Below, in pieces: positions 25,676-33,329 of a DNA stretch of 64,000 nucleotides. Origin of the DNA: Ectobacillus ponti (lineage in GTDB: Bacteria; Bacillota; Bacilli; Bacillales; Bacillaceae_G). The position numbers and the translations under genes were made by a program. Location: NCBI RefSeq assembly GCF_024294785.1, contig NZ_JANCLT010000004.1, forward strand, positions 193,843 through 257,842, in the 5' to 3' direction. How positions within the stretch are numbered: position 1 is the stretch's first letter; each line of letters begins with the position of its first letter. The notes beneath the pieces were generated by a model, which had not been told where the DNA came from, made no database searches, and saw only the letters and a list, made by a program, of their open reading frames with translations.

Positions 25676-25707
25676 TAAAGGCAAGCCCTCCTCAAGGAGA
25701 GCTTGCC
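25676..25707 (-). terminator. Terminator of the first flagellin
   Basis: Read on the minus strand, GGCAAGC-TCTCC-TTGA-GGAGG-GCTTGCC is followed by TTTATA. The stem is long and GC-rich. Confidence 0.85.
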
Positions 25708-25720
25708 CAAGAAATCTATA

Positions 25721-26527
25721 TTAGCCCTGAAGCAGCTTAGAAACGTTCTGTGTAGACTGGTTCGCCTGGGACAGCATGCTCACGCCTGCTTCTGCCAGCA
25801 CCTTGAACTTTGTCATTTCGGACATTTCCTTCGCCATGTCGGCATCCTGGATCTGGGATGCAGAAGCTGCCATGGAAGTCGCTTGTGTGTTCAGGTTTTC
25901 TACGTTGTAGTCAAAACGGTTCATTGTTGCACCCAATTGTGCCCGGCTGTCTGCCACTGTCTTTAAGGCGTCATCAATTGCACCGATTGCAGCCTTGGCG
26001 TCTGCGGAGTTTGTGATGCCGCCGCTCAATGTCAAGGCAGTTGTGTCAATTTGGGAAAGTGCTACGCCAATTGTACCGCCGCTGCCATCTGTTACAATAT
26101 CAATTGTCTTGTTGGCATTCAGCAGCGCTGTGCCGTTGAACTTTGTGTTTGTAGACACATAGTCAATTTGGCCCTTCAGTGCTTGATATTCTTTGTCCAA
26201 AGCAGCTTGGTCATCGCTGTTGTTTGTACCGTTCTGGGACTGTACAGCCAAGTCACGCATACGAGTCAGCATATTGGACACAGAGTTCATTGCACCTTCT
26301 GCAGTTTGAATCATGGAAATACCATCGTTTGTGTTGCGGGAAGCAGCTTCCATACCGCCCTGCTGCGCCTTCATGCGGGTCGCGATAGCCAGGCCGGCTG
26401 CATCGTCAGCTGCAGAGTTGATGCGCTTGCCGCTGGACAGACGGTTCATTGATTTTTCCATCTGTGCTTGAGATTGGCGAAGGTATTCCTGAGTCTTCAT
26501 AGAGTTGATGTTAGTATTGATCTTCAT
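25721..26527 (-). CDS. Flagellin (copy 1)
   Basis: This 268-residue filament subunit has the D0/D1 N-terminal region (MKINTNINSMKTQEYLRQSQ, MNRLSSGKRINSAADDAAGL), the N-terminal D1 motif KFNGTALLN, a short variable middle, and the C-terminal D1/D0 region (RAQLGATMNRFDYNVENLNTQATSMAASASQIQDADMAKEM, VSMLSQANQSTQNVSKLLQG). It lacks large outer domains. The ATG at 26527 follows GGGGG with a short spacer; the GTG at 26542 overlaps that site. It shares promoter, leader and most of its sequence with copy 2. Confidence 0.96.
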   Translation of the reverse strand: MKINTNINSMKTQEYLRQSQAQMEKSMNRLSSGKRINSAADDAAGLAIATRMKAQQGGMEAASRNTNDGISMIQTAEGAMNSVSNMLTRMRDLAVQSQNGTNNSDDQAALDKEYQALKGQIDYVSTNTKFNGTALLNANKTIDIVTDGSGGTIGVALSQIDTTALTLSGGITNSADAKAAIGAIDDALKTVADSRAQLGATMNRFDYNVENLNTQATSMAASASQIQDADMAKEMSEMTKFKVLAEAGVSMLSQANQSTQNVSKLLQG

Positions 26528-26557
26528 GGATGTGACCCCCACATTTTATATTTTTTC

Positions 26558-26615
26558 AGCGAGCTCCCGTTGTTTTCAATCTATCATTTCGTTGCCCGTT
26601 TAGGAGTGCCTCGCT
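26558..26615 (-). ncRNA. Structured 5' leader of flagellin copy 1
   Basis: In the mRNA, AGCGAG near the 5' end pairs with CTCGCT about 50 bases later, and an inner CUCCU pairs with GGGAG (one U-G pair). The loop contains GGGCAACGAAATGATA, which is kept in copy 2 as GGGCAACGAGATGATA, while the flanking loop bases differ. The structure begins within a few bases of the predicted transcript start, so it is likely to protect the mRNA or act as a regulatory site. Confidence 0.65.
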
Positions 26616-26624
26616 ACAATTCAT

Positions 26625-26653
26625 ATTCTAAAGCATAAATATAGAATGGTCAA
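26625..26653 (-). promoter_or_regulatory. Sigma-A-type promoter of flagellin copy 1
   Basis: On the minus strand TTGACC, a 17-base spacer and TAGAAT are present. This fits the housekeeping sigma factor, and no sigma-D consensus (TAAA-N15-GCCGATAT) is seen. Confidence 0.8.
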
Positions 26654-26801
26654 CAGAAAATCATAATATAAAAATATACAATATAAACCAAGCTTGTAAA
26701 TGTTCCTCTGAAATCATACTTGGTCCATAATAAGTTTGCAATTGCCCGACAAAAACAAGAGAATGTGCTAATGAATACTTGTAAGTGGCAAGGGAAAAAT
26801 A

Positions 26802-26832
26802 AAAACGGACTCCCGTGAGAGAAGCCCGTTTA
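26802..26832 (-). terminator. Terminator of flagellin copy 2
   Basis: On the minus strand AAACGGGCTTCTC pairs with GGGAGTCCGTTT through a short loop, followed by TTTATTT. Confidence 0.8.
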
Positions 26833-26843
26833 AGAAATTTATA

Positions 26844-27653
26844 TCAGCCCTGAAGCAGCTTGGAAACGTTCTGTGTAGACTGGTTTGCCTGGGACAGCAT
26901 GCTCACGCCTGCTTCTGCCAGCACCTTGAACTTCGTCATTTCAGACATTTCCTTGGCCATGTCGGCATCCTGGATTTGGGATGCAGAAGCTGCCATGGCA
27001 GTTGCTTGTGTGTTCAGGTTTTCTACGTTATAGTCAAAACGGTTCATGGTTGCACCAAGATCAGCACGGCTGGTTGCCACTGTCTTCAAAGCATTGTCAA
27101 TCTTAGAAATTGCCGAATTGGCGTTGGTCGCAGAAGTGATGTCAGCCTGCAGGCCAAGGGTTGAAGATTTAATGCTAGACAGGTTTACGCTGATTGTACC
27201 GCCGCTGCCATCTGTTACGATGTCAATTTGTGTCTTTGAACCGTCCAGCAATGTTGTGCCATTGAATTTTGTATTGTCTGCAACATAGTCAATTTGCTTG
27301 GACAATGCTTGATATTCCTTATCCAAAGCAGCTTGGTCGTCGCTGTTGTTTGTACCGTTCTGGGACTGTACAGCCAAGTCGCGCATACGAGTCAGAATGT
27401 TGGACACAGAGTTCATTGCACCTTCTGCAGTTTGAATCATGGAAATACCATCGTTTGTGTTGCGGGAAGCAACTTCCATACCGCTTTGGCTTGCTTTCAT
27501 ACGAGTCGCAATAGCCAAGCCGGCTGCATCGTCAGCTGCAGAGTTGATGCGCTTGCCGCTGGACAGACGGTTCATGGACTTCTCCATCTGTGCTTGAGAT
27601 TGGCGAAGGTATTCCTGAGTCTTCATAGAGTTAATATTAGTATTAATCTTCAT
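26844..27653 (-). CDS. Flagellin (copy 2)
   Basis: This 269-residue flagellin is nearly identical to copy 1 in the D0 and D1 regions. It differs mainly in the middle (about residues 125-205), for example TQIDIVTDGSGGTISVNLSSIKSSTLGLQADIT. The ATG at 27653 has the same upstream GGGGGTCACATCC as copy 1. It has its own promoter and terminator, so the two copies can be expressed separately. Confidence 0.96.
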   Translation of the reverse strand: MKINTNINSMKTQEYLRQSQAQMEKSMNRLSSGKRINSAADDAAGLAIATRMKASQSGMEVASRNTNDGISMIQTAEGAMNSVSNILTRMRDLAVQSQNGTNNSDDQAALDKEYQALSKQIDYVADNTKFNGTTLLDGSKTQIDIVTDGSGGTISVNLSSIKSSTLGLQADITSATNANSAISKIDNALKTVATSRADLGATMNRFDYNVENLNTQATAMAASASQIQDADMAKEMSEMTKFKVLAEAGVSMLSQANQSTQNVSKLLQG

Positions 27654-27680
27654 GGATGTGACCCCCACATTTTATATTTT

Positions 27681-27733
27681 AGCGAGCTCCTGTTTCTTGT
27701 ATCATCTCGTTGCCCTGTGAGGAGTGCCTCGCT
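27681..27733 (-). ncRNA. Structured 5' leader of flagellin copy 2
   Basis: The outer helix is AGCGAG/CTCGCT and the inner helix CUCCU/AGGAG is fully paired, against one U-G pair in copy 1. The conserved loop sequence is GGGCAACGAGATGATA. The helix starts within a few bases of the predicted transcript start. Confidence 0.65.
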
Positions 27734-27742
27734 ACAATTCAT

Positions 27743-27771
27743 ATTCTACCTTCCTTCTATTCTATCGTCAA
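27743..27771 (-). promoter_or_regulatory. Sigma-A-type promoter of flagellin copy 2
   Basis: On the minus strand TTGACG, 17 bases and TAGAAT are present, matching the arrangement before copy 1 even though the spacer sequence differs. Confidence 0.8.
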
Positions 27772-27917
27772 CATAAAATCTACATTTATAAATATAGAAA
27801 TAAATGCTAAAATGGATGAGGCGTTTCTTTCTTTTGGTCTTTAGTGAAGTCATGCAGTTTGAACGGGCATACTTGTAAGGCAGGAAGACTTGTCTGATAA
27901 GGAAGGAGGAAGGCAGA

Positions 27918-29213
27918 ATGGAACAAGGGAATCAGGCGAAGGTGCTTTTTCAGCAGCGTATGCAGGAAGCAGCCTCTTTTTGGTTCAGCCTCATGCCGGA
28001 AGAATCGCATCACCTGATCGGTACAGCCATGCTGATGGATGGTCAAATAGAAAGAGGAATGGCATTGTACAGCCAACTGCCGCCAAGCCTGCACCGAAAT
28101 TGTAATGTGAACAGCGCCTATAGACTTGCGGGCGTCGATAATGCTTGTGGACAAACGGGGGAATGCAGGATGGATACAAGCGGCGGCCAACCTTTTCGTA
28201 AAAAAGCAGCTATGTTCCTCGCTTATTTAGGAAACACAGGGGCGGTAAGGATGTTATTGACGCATAAGAGATGGCTGGAGGAGGATGGCTTTCAGGTGGA
28301 CTTATTTTTCCCGTCTGTGAATCGGGAGAAGCTGGCATACAAACTGTTTGGGCAGGATCTCATAATTCAGACCTATCAAACTGATGCAGATATGCCGCAA
28401 ATCGCAAGTGAGTATGACATTGCTTTTGCCCCTCACTGGGATTACTTGTTTCCTTTATATCGAAACTTCAGAAAGGTGTTCTACTTTACACAAGGGGATT
28501 ATGATGTGTTCTCTGAGGATGAGCAGGGCATTCAAACCTTACAAAACTTTTACCTGCTGCCAGTCCATATTTTCACGGTATCCCGCTTCCTGCAGCAGCA
28601 TGTGCTGCGAAAACAGCATCGTAATCCGCCTATAATCCCCTGTGGAATCGATTTGGATTTATTTCAGCCAGGAGAGAAGTTTGAGCAAACAACTGTGCTT
28701 GTTGTAGGGAACGCCGGTGCAAAACAAAAGCATATTGTGGATGTTTTGGCGAATGTAAGGGTACTCCAGCAAAGATACGACTTTCAAATTGTTTGGATCA
28801 ATCCCTCGCCCCAACCAAATGAGTTAAATGGTATCACGGTTGTGTGTAACCCGGACGCGCAGACATTGGCAGCCTACTTTCGCAAATCCCATATTTTTGT
28901 TTCCGGGTCAGAAATTGAATCTTTTTCGTTGCCGCCGCTTGAAGCGATGGCCTCCGGTACCGCTGTTGTTGCTGCTGATAACGGCGGCATTCTGGAATAC
29001 GCAAGGCATGGAGAAAATGCCCTGCTTTTTGAACTGAATAATTGGTCTCAGATGAATCAATATATTGAATTTCTTTTGCGCGACATCGAAGCAAGAACAC
29101 ATCTGGAACGAAGCGGGATACAAACAGCGGCAGCCTTTGCAATGGGGAAAATTCGCAACCGGTTTTTGGCCTATGTAGAGCGCTGCCTCTCTGTCCCGTT
29201 TTTCACAAGCTGA
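27918..29213 (+). CDS. GT-B fold glycosyltransferase (GT4-like)
   Basis: This 431-residue protein has a non-catalytic N-terminal stretch of about 95 residues. A GT-B glycosyltransferase follows: N-terminal Rossmann part (KKAAMFLAYLGNTGAVRMLLTHKRWLEEDGF), then PVHIFTVSRFLQQHV and IPCGIDLDLFQPGE. The nucleotide-sugar site is SGSEIESFSLPPLEAMASGTAVVAADNGGILEYARHGENALLF. The ATG at 27918 follows GGAAGGAGGAAGG. It is divergent from the flagellins and adjacent to a second GT2 gene. Flagellin or surface glycosylation is the likely role, inferred from context. Confidence 0.85.
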   Translation: MEQGNQAKVLFQQRMQEAASFWFSLMPEESHHLIGTAMLMDGQIERGMALYSQLPPSLHRNCNVNSAYRLAGVDNACGQTGECRMDTSGGQPFRKKAAMFLAYLGNTGAVRMLLTHKRWLEEDGFQVDLFFPSVNREKLAYKLFGQDLIIQTYQTDADMPQIASEYDIAFAPHWDYLFPLYRNFRKVFYFTQGDYDVFSEDEQGIQTLQNFYLLPVHIFTVSRFLQQHVLRKQHRNPPIIPCGIDLDLFQPGEKFEQTTVLVVGNAGAKQKHIVDVLANVRVLQQRYDFQIVWINPSPQPNELNGITVVCNPDAQTLAAYFRKSHIFVSGSEIESFSLPPLEAMASGTAVVAADNGGILEYARHGENALLFELNNWSQMNQYIEFLLRDIEARTHLERSGIQTAAAFAMGKIRNRFLAYVERCLSVPFFTS

Positions 29214-29228
29214 CAGGGGGTGCACCGT

Positions 29229-30302
29229 ATGAAGCTTTCACTGGCCATGATTGTAAAAAATGAAGAAAGAAATATTGCTCTATGCATCGAGCATGTGCAG
29301 AAGTATGTAGATGAAATTGTGGTTGCGGACACGGGTTCGACAGACCGGACAAAGGAGATTGTATCACAGTTGCCGGTACGCCTGCTGCACATTCCGTGGC
29401 AGAACAGCTTTGCCGCAGCGCGTAATGCCGTGATTGCCGAGACAACAGGGGACTGGGTGTTGGTGCTGGATGCGGATGAAATGGTTCTTTCGTTCGATGA
29501 GAGTGCTGTACATTCATTTATAGAAAAAGAGCAGATTGGCCAAATCCGGATTACGAGCGAATTTGTGGATGAGGCGGGGGCGAAGAAGCAGGCGGTGCAA
29601 TATGTTTCCCGCCTGTTTCCCCGCCGCTTTCGCTTCACCGGAATCATTCATGAGCAGCTGGCGAGTGATTTGCCGCGTGTCCCGATCCCCATTCATGTCA
29701 GGCACTCCGGCTACTATTTGACGGAAAAGGCCGGGCGGAATCTGCCGCTGCTGCTGCAGGCTCTCACTGAACAGCCAAACCATCCATATTACTGTTATCA
29801 GACTGCGAGAGAGTATCGTAATTTGAAGGACTGGCCCCGTTCCCTTCAATATTACGAGATCTTCTTCCAGAACAGAGAAGAGCAATACGCCTATACCAAA
29901 GAGGCAATTGTCGAGTATCTGTATGCCCTGCTGCACGCCAAGCAGTATGAACGGATGCTGCAGGTGATGGAGCAAACAGAGCACGTCATGAAGCACTATC
30001 CTGATTTCTATTTTGTTTGCGGCCTTTTTTATATGGAGTACATTCAAGAGGATATGGAAAACCGGATGCATCTGATGCCGGAGATTGCCCATAGCTTCGA
30101 AAAGTGCTTGGAGATAGGGGATGAGAAGAAAGTGGGCGGAGTGGTCGGAACCGGCACATTCCTGGCAGCGTATAACCTGGGGCTGTATTATGAATTGATG
30201 GACGGACTTGTGGCAGACAGCAAGGAGAAGGCGCGGACAGCCTATAGGGAGGCTGAAAGATATGGGTATCAGCCGGCCATTGAAAGATTGAACAGGCTGT
30301 GA
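29229..30302 (+). CDS. GT2 glycosyltransferase with TPR region (second copy)
   Basis: This 357-residue protein is built like the enzyme at 23405 but shorter. The GT2 domain has LSLAMIVKNEERNIALCIEHV, DEIVVADTGSTDRTKEIV and LVLDADEMVLS. C-terminal helical repeats follow (YYCYQTAREYRNLKDWPRSLQYYEIFFQ). The ATG at 29229 follows GACAGGGGGTG and lies 15 bases after the GT4 stop, so the two are probably co-transcribed. Together with the other two enzymes it forms a glycosylation set around the flagellins. Confidence 0.85.
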   Translation: MKLSLAMIVKNEERNIALCIEHVQKYVDEIVVADTGSTDRTKEIVSQLPVRLLHIPWQNSFAAARNAVIAETTGDWVLVLDADEMVLSFDESAVHSFIEKEQIGQIRITSEFVDEAGAKKQAVQYVSRLFPRRFRFTGIIHEQLASDLPRVPIPIHVRHSGYYLTEKAGRNLPLLLQALTEQPNHPYYCYQTAREYRNLKDWPRSLQYYEIFFQNREEQYAYTKEAIVEYLYALLHAKQYERMLQVMEQTEHVMKHYPDFYFVCGLFYMEYIQEDMENRMHLMPEIAHSFEKCLEIGDEKKVGGVVGTGTFLAAYNLGLYYELMDGLVADSKEKARTAYREAERYGYQPAIERLNRL

Positions 30303-30334
30303 GGAGATACAGGAAGCTCCTCCTGTTTGCTGCA

Positions 30335-30381
30335 ATGAAAGGAAGGAGGCACCGCGCTCCTTTTCTTTCCTTTTATGCGTC
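30335..30381 (+). terminator. Probable terminator of the glycosyltransferase pair
   Basis: GAAAGGAAGGAG and CTCCTTTTCTTTC pair imperfectly around GCACCGCG and run into CCTTTT. Confidence 0.55.
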
Positions 30382-30521
30382 CTCTAGCTTCAACAATCCT
30401 AAAAATCTTGTCTTGCCAAGCGGTACAAAAGCTATTAATATTATATTATATGGATATTTAATTTGATTATCCGTGCAGACAAACCTGCTGTGATATTCTA
30501 TATAGATAAGGTGATGCTCTC

Positions 30522-31190
30522 ATGATTAATAATGTGGTCACACAAATGTTATCTTATAAAAGAGCCGAATTTGAGGAAAAAATAAAGAATCCACCATCCT
30601 TTTCAGATGCACCTGCAAGCAGCTTTGCCGAGCAATTATCCGCTGCTCCCGAAACAGGCAGCACAGGAGCCGGTGAGGCAAGTGCGGCAAGCATGAGCAA
30701 TGTCCTGGATAATCAAGAGTTTGCCCGCCGTTTCGGCGCAGTATCCGGAACGGGAAGCGATACATGGGGATTGGTGCAAAAGTATAATATTCAACCCGTA
30801 TCTTCGAGCAATGCAAATGCGTATACAGATATCATCGGCGAGGTGAGCGCGAAGTACGGCGTGCCAAAGCAGCTGATTCAAAAAATCATCGAGACAGAGT
30901 CTAATTTTAATCCAAATGCCCGTTCTTATGCAGGAGCGCAGGGGCTGATGCAGCTGATGCCCGCCAATCAGCGGGAGCAGGGCGTTGCCAACCCCTATGA
31001 CCCAAGACAGAATATTGAGGGCGGCGTGAAGGAGCTTGCCGGCTATCTTAAGCGATATAATGGCGACCTTGTCATGTCGCTGGCAGCCTATAATGCCGGG
31101 CCGGGCAATGTGCAAAAGTACGGCGGAGTGCCTCCATTCAAAGAGACAGAGGGCTACATCCGCAAAATTTTGGGGATTCAGGTACGATAA
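30522..31190 (+). CDS. Lytic transglycosylase (SLT domain)
   Basis: This 222-residue protein has a C-terminal goose-lysozyme-like SLT domain from about residue 105: YGVPKQLIQKIIETESNFNPNARS, with the catalytic Glu in the first ETESNFNP, then AGAQGLMQLMPANQR and LAAYNAGPGNVQKYGG. The N-terminal 100 residues are low complexity and no classic signal peptide is seen, so export may use the flagellar route. It cleaves peptidoglycan, probably to let the rod through. It lies upstream of the switch and export genes. Confidence 0.9.
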   Translation: MINNVVTQMLSYKRAEFEEKIKNPPSFSDAPASSFAEQLSAAPETGSTGAGEASAASMSNVLDNQEFARRFGAVSGTGSDTWGLVQKYNIQPVSSSNANAYTDIIGEVSAKYGVPKQLIQKIIETESNFNPNARSYAGAQGLMQLMPANQREQGVANPYDPRQNIEGGVKELAGYLKRYNGDLVMSLAAYNAGPGNVQKYGGVPPFKETEGYIRKILGIQVR

Positions 31191-31202
31191 GGAGCATGAT
31201 GT

Positions 31203-31430
31203 ATGGAAATTCCAGAAAATATTCCGTTGACCATTCATTTTGAGCTGGGACGCACCCGTAAAAAGATTGATGACCTGCTGCAGATTACAAAAGGAACACT
31301 TTACAAGCTGGAGCAGTCAGAGAAAAATGTGGTGACGATTATGCTTGAAAACCAAGAAATTGGTCGTGGCAAAATTTTAACAAAGCAAGGTAAAATGTAC
31401 GTGGAGATTACGGAGCTGCAGAAATTATAA
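31203..31430 (+). CDS. Small FliN/SpoA-domain protein
   Basis: This 75-residue protein is a single SpoA (FliN C-terminal) domain: IPLTIHFELGRTRKKIDDLLQITKGTLYKLEQ, then VTIMLENQEIGRGKILTKQGKMYVEITEL. It lies directly before fliM, with the ATG at 31203 following TAAGGAGC. It is one of three SpoA-bearing proteins in the window (with FliY and the FliN at 32506), and probably builds or regulates the C-ring. Confidence 0.85.
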   Translation: MEIPENIPLTIHFELGRTRKKIDDLLQITKGTLYKLEQSEKNVVTIMLENQEIGRGKILTKQGKMYVEITELQKL

Positions 31431-31460
31431 GCTCTTGGAGAGAAGGGAGGGGAGTAGTTT

Positions 31461-32453
31461 ATGAGCGGCGGTGACAAACTAAGTCAAGAGCAGATTGATG
31501 CCCTGCTGAAGGCAATGCAGGAAGGGGCCGAGGTGCCCAATTTCGAGGAAGAGATAAAGGAAGAGGAGAAATTCCAGGAGTACGATTTCAACCGTCCGGA
31601 GAAATTCGGCATTGAGCACTTGCGGAGCCTGCAAACCATTGCCAGCAATTTCGGCAAAACCTTTATTCAAAACATGTCAGCCCGTCTCCGTATGCCGGTG
31701 GAAATGGAGCCTTCAACTGTGGAACAGGTTCCATTTATGAATGAGTATGTGGAGAAAATGCCAAAGGATTACTATGCGTATTCCGTGGTGAATCTCGGGC
31801 ACCCGGAGCTGGGGGAAATTATTGTTGAGATGGACCTGGCGTTTATTATTTATTTGCACGAGTGCTGGCTCGGCGGTGACCCAAGGCGGGACTTTCAGCT
31901 GCGCCGTCCGTTGACTACGTTTGAGATGATTACGCTCCGCAACCTGTTTGTAGTCATCAATGAGCAGCTGCGCCAAGCGTTCGGCAATGTTGCAGATATT
32001 GAGCCGCGTCTGGTCACTACTGAAACAACGCCGACCGCACTCAAGGTAACTACGCCAAGTGATATTATCTCTCTGCTCAACGTGAACATTCGGACAGAGC
32101 ATTGGAACACAACCGTGCGGATCGGCATTCCGTTTCTCTCCATTGAACCCATCATGGACGAGCTGACTGCCGAAAACATTGTGGAGCACGCTTCTGACAA
32201 GCGAAAGCATTATTCGAAGGAAGTGGAGCAGGAGCTCAAAAAGGTGAAGAAGCCTGTTCACATTTCCATCGGGGAACGACGCATGACCATTGCGGACCTA
32301 CAGCAGCTTGAGGAAGGGGACATCATCCCTCTTGGCACGAAAATTACGGATAAGCTGGGCGGATATGTGGCCGGTAAGCGGAAATTCGAGTGCTTGATCG
32401 GCAGGGAGGGCCATAAAAAGGCCTTTTTGTTCCAAAATTATGTGGAGGAATAA
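31461..32453 (+). CDS. fliM: Flagellar motor switch protein FliM
   Basis: This 330-residue switch protein has the N-terminal CheY-P docking peptide (LSQEQIDALLKAMQEG). The CheC-like middle domain runs from FNRPEKFGIEHLRSLQTIASNFGKTF to about residue 245. The C-terminal SpoA domain (VHISIGERRMTIADLQQLEEGDIIPLGTKI) follows. The ATG at 31461 follows AAGGGAGGGGAG. Confidence 0.96.
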   Translation: MSGGDKLSQEQIDALLKAMQEGAEVPNFEEEIKEEEKFQEYDFNRPEKFGIEHLRSLQTIASNFGKTFIQNMSARLRMPVEMEPSTVEQVPFMNEYVEKMPKDYYAYSVVNLGHPELGEIIVEMDLAFIIYLHECWLGGDPRRDFQLRRPLTTFEMITLRNLFVVINEQLRQAFGNVADIEPRLVTTETTPTALKVTTPSDIISLLNVNIRTEHWNTTVRIGIPFLSIEPIMDELTAENIVEHASDKRKHYSKEVEQELKKVKKPVHISIGERRMTIADLQQLEEGDIIPLGTKITDKLGGYVAGKRKFECLIGREGHKKAFLFQNYVEE

Positions 32454-32505
32454 CGAAGTCATACACAGGGGAGGGAATGCCTAGGACATTTGTCCGAAGC
32501 ATCCA

Positions 32506-32856
32506 ATGAATCAAAAGCATACGATTTCATCCGTAGAACTGATGGACTTCCAGCGCGCCAGTGAACAAGGAGCCAAGGGTGAGCAAACCGGGCAAATTGA
32601 AAATATTGCCGATGTGTACGTCGACATGGTCGTGAAGCTCGGCAAAGCCCAAACAACCGTGGGTGCCGTGCGAAGCATGAAGATTGGCGATATTTTGGAA
32701 GTGGAGAAAAAGCTCGGCCATAAGGTCGACATTTATCTAGGAGAAACAAAGGTCGGCATCGGCGAAGTTGTTGTGATTGATAATAGCTTCGGCATCATCA
32801 TTTCAGAAATTCAGGCATCCAAGCGTCGGGAAGCATTGCACGAGGCTGGGATGTAA
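32506..32856 (+). CDS. fliN: Flagellar motor switch protein FliN
   Basis: This 116-residue protein has a short N-terminal tail and a SpoA domain (VYVDMVVKLGKAQTTVGAVRSMKIGDILEVEKKLGHKVDIYLGETKVGIGEVVVIDNSFGIIISEI). Its ATG at 32506 has no ribosome binding site at the usual distance. The nearest, GGGGAGGG, is at 32468-32475, with a small GGAC/GTCC hairpin between. A ten-codon frame from 32477 ends with TGA overlapping this ATG (ATGA), so coupled or re-initiated translation is possible. The N-terminal boundary is therefore the least certain part. Confidence 0.88.
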   Translation: MNQKHTISSVELMDFQRASEQGAKGEQTGQIENIADVYVDMVVKLGKAQTTVGAVRSMKIGDILEVEKKLGHKVDIYLGETKVGIGEVVVIDNSFGIIISEIQASKRREALHEAGM

Positions 32857-33002
32857 GCGGTGCGGGAGCCAAATTTGGCAGACTGACACATGGAAATGAA
32901 ATGCGATTGGCGAGCGAAGTGGATTGTGTTAGATTATGAATGTGCCGGTAATGACCGCACAGCAGGAAAGGAGGATGCGGCGTTTGCCGCACGTTCCGCT
33001 AC

Positions 33003-33329
33003 ATGAGCTATGTATGGACATTATTACAAGTGGCCTTATTCCTGGGCGTCCTTGGTTATGGCGCTTATTATATGACAAAAAAAACAAAAAAGCATGCCTT
33101 CCGTAAGCAGGGTGAGAATGGCATCATCCAGGTGAAGGATGGCATTTATATCAATCAGCAGACGGGCGCATTTTTGTTCGAGGTGGACGGGAGACAGGTA
33201 TTCACCGTGTTCGGGCAAAACGGTGTGCAGTCAATCCAGCTGAGCAGCGATAAAAGCTTTACAAATATGCTGCAGCAAACACTGCAGGAGGAAATGCCAA
33301 AGACGGAAGAAGCAAAGGAGAATATATGA
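33003..33329 (+). CDS. fliO: FliO-like flagellar biosynthesis protein
   Basis: This 108-residue protein has one N-terminal membrane helix (YVWTLLQVALFLGVLGYGAYYM), then a basic stretch and a small cytoplasmic beta domain (NGIIQVKDGIYINQQTGAFLFEVDGRQVFTVFGQNGVQSIQL). This architecture and the place between fliN and fliP fit FliO, which helps assemble the FliP ring. Sequence conservation is weak. AAAGGAGG lies 28 bases before the ATG with a GCGGC/GCCGC hairpin between them. The stop overlaps the fliP start (ATGA). Confidence 0.7.
   Translation: MSYVWTLLQVALFLGVLGYGAYYMTKKTKKHAFRKQGENGIIQVKDGIYINQQTGAFLFEVDGRQVFTVFGQNGVQSIQLSSDKSFTNMLQQTLQEEMPKTEEAKENI

Larger units (their letters stand above)
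25286..25720. other. 435-base gap: flagellin relic plus terminator
   Basis: Apart from the flagellin remnant (25359-25600) and the terminator of the first flagellin (25676-25707), I see no gene here. Frames that run through it do not have ribosome binding sites or plausible composition. Confidence 0.7.
26543..26843. other. Spacer between the two flagellins
   Basis: These 301 bases hold the ribosome binding site, structured leader and promoter of copy 1 (to about 26653) and the terminator of copy 2 (26802-26832). The AT-rich 26660-26800 has no other feature that I can support. Confidence 0.6.
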
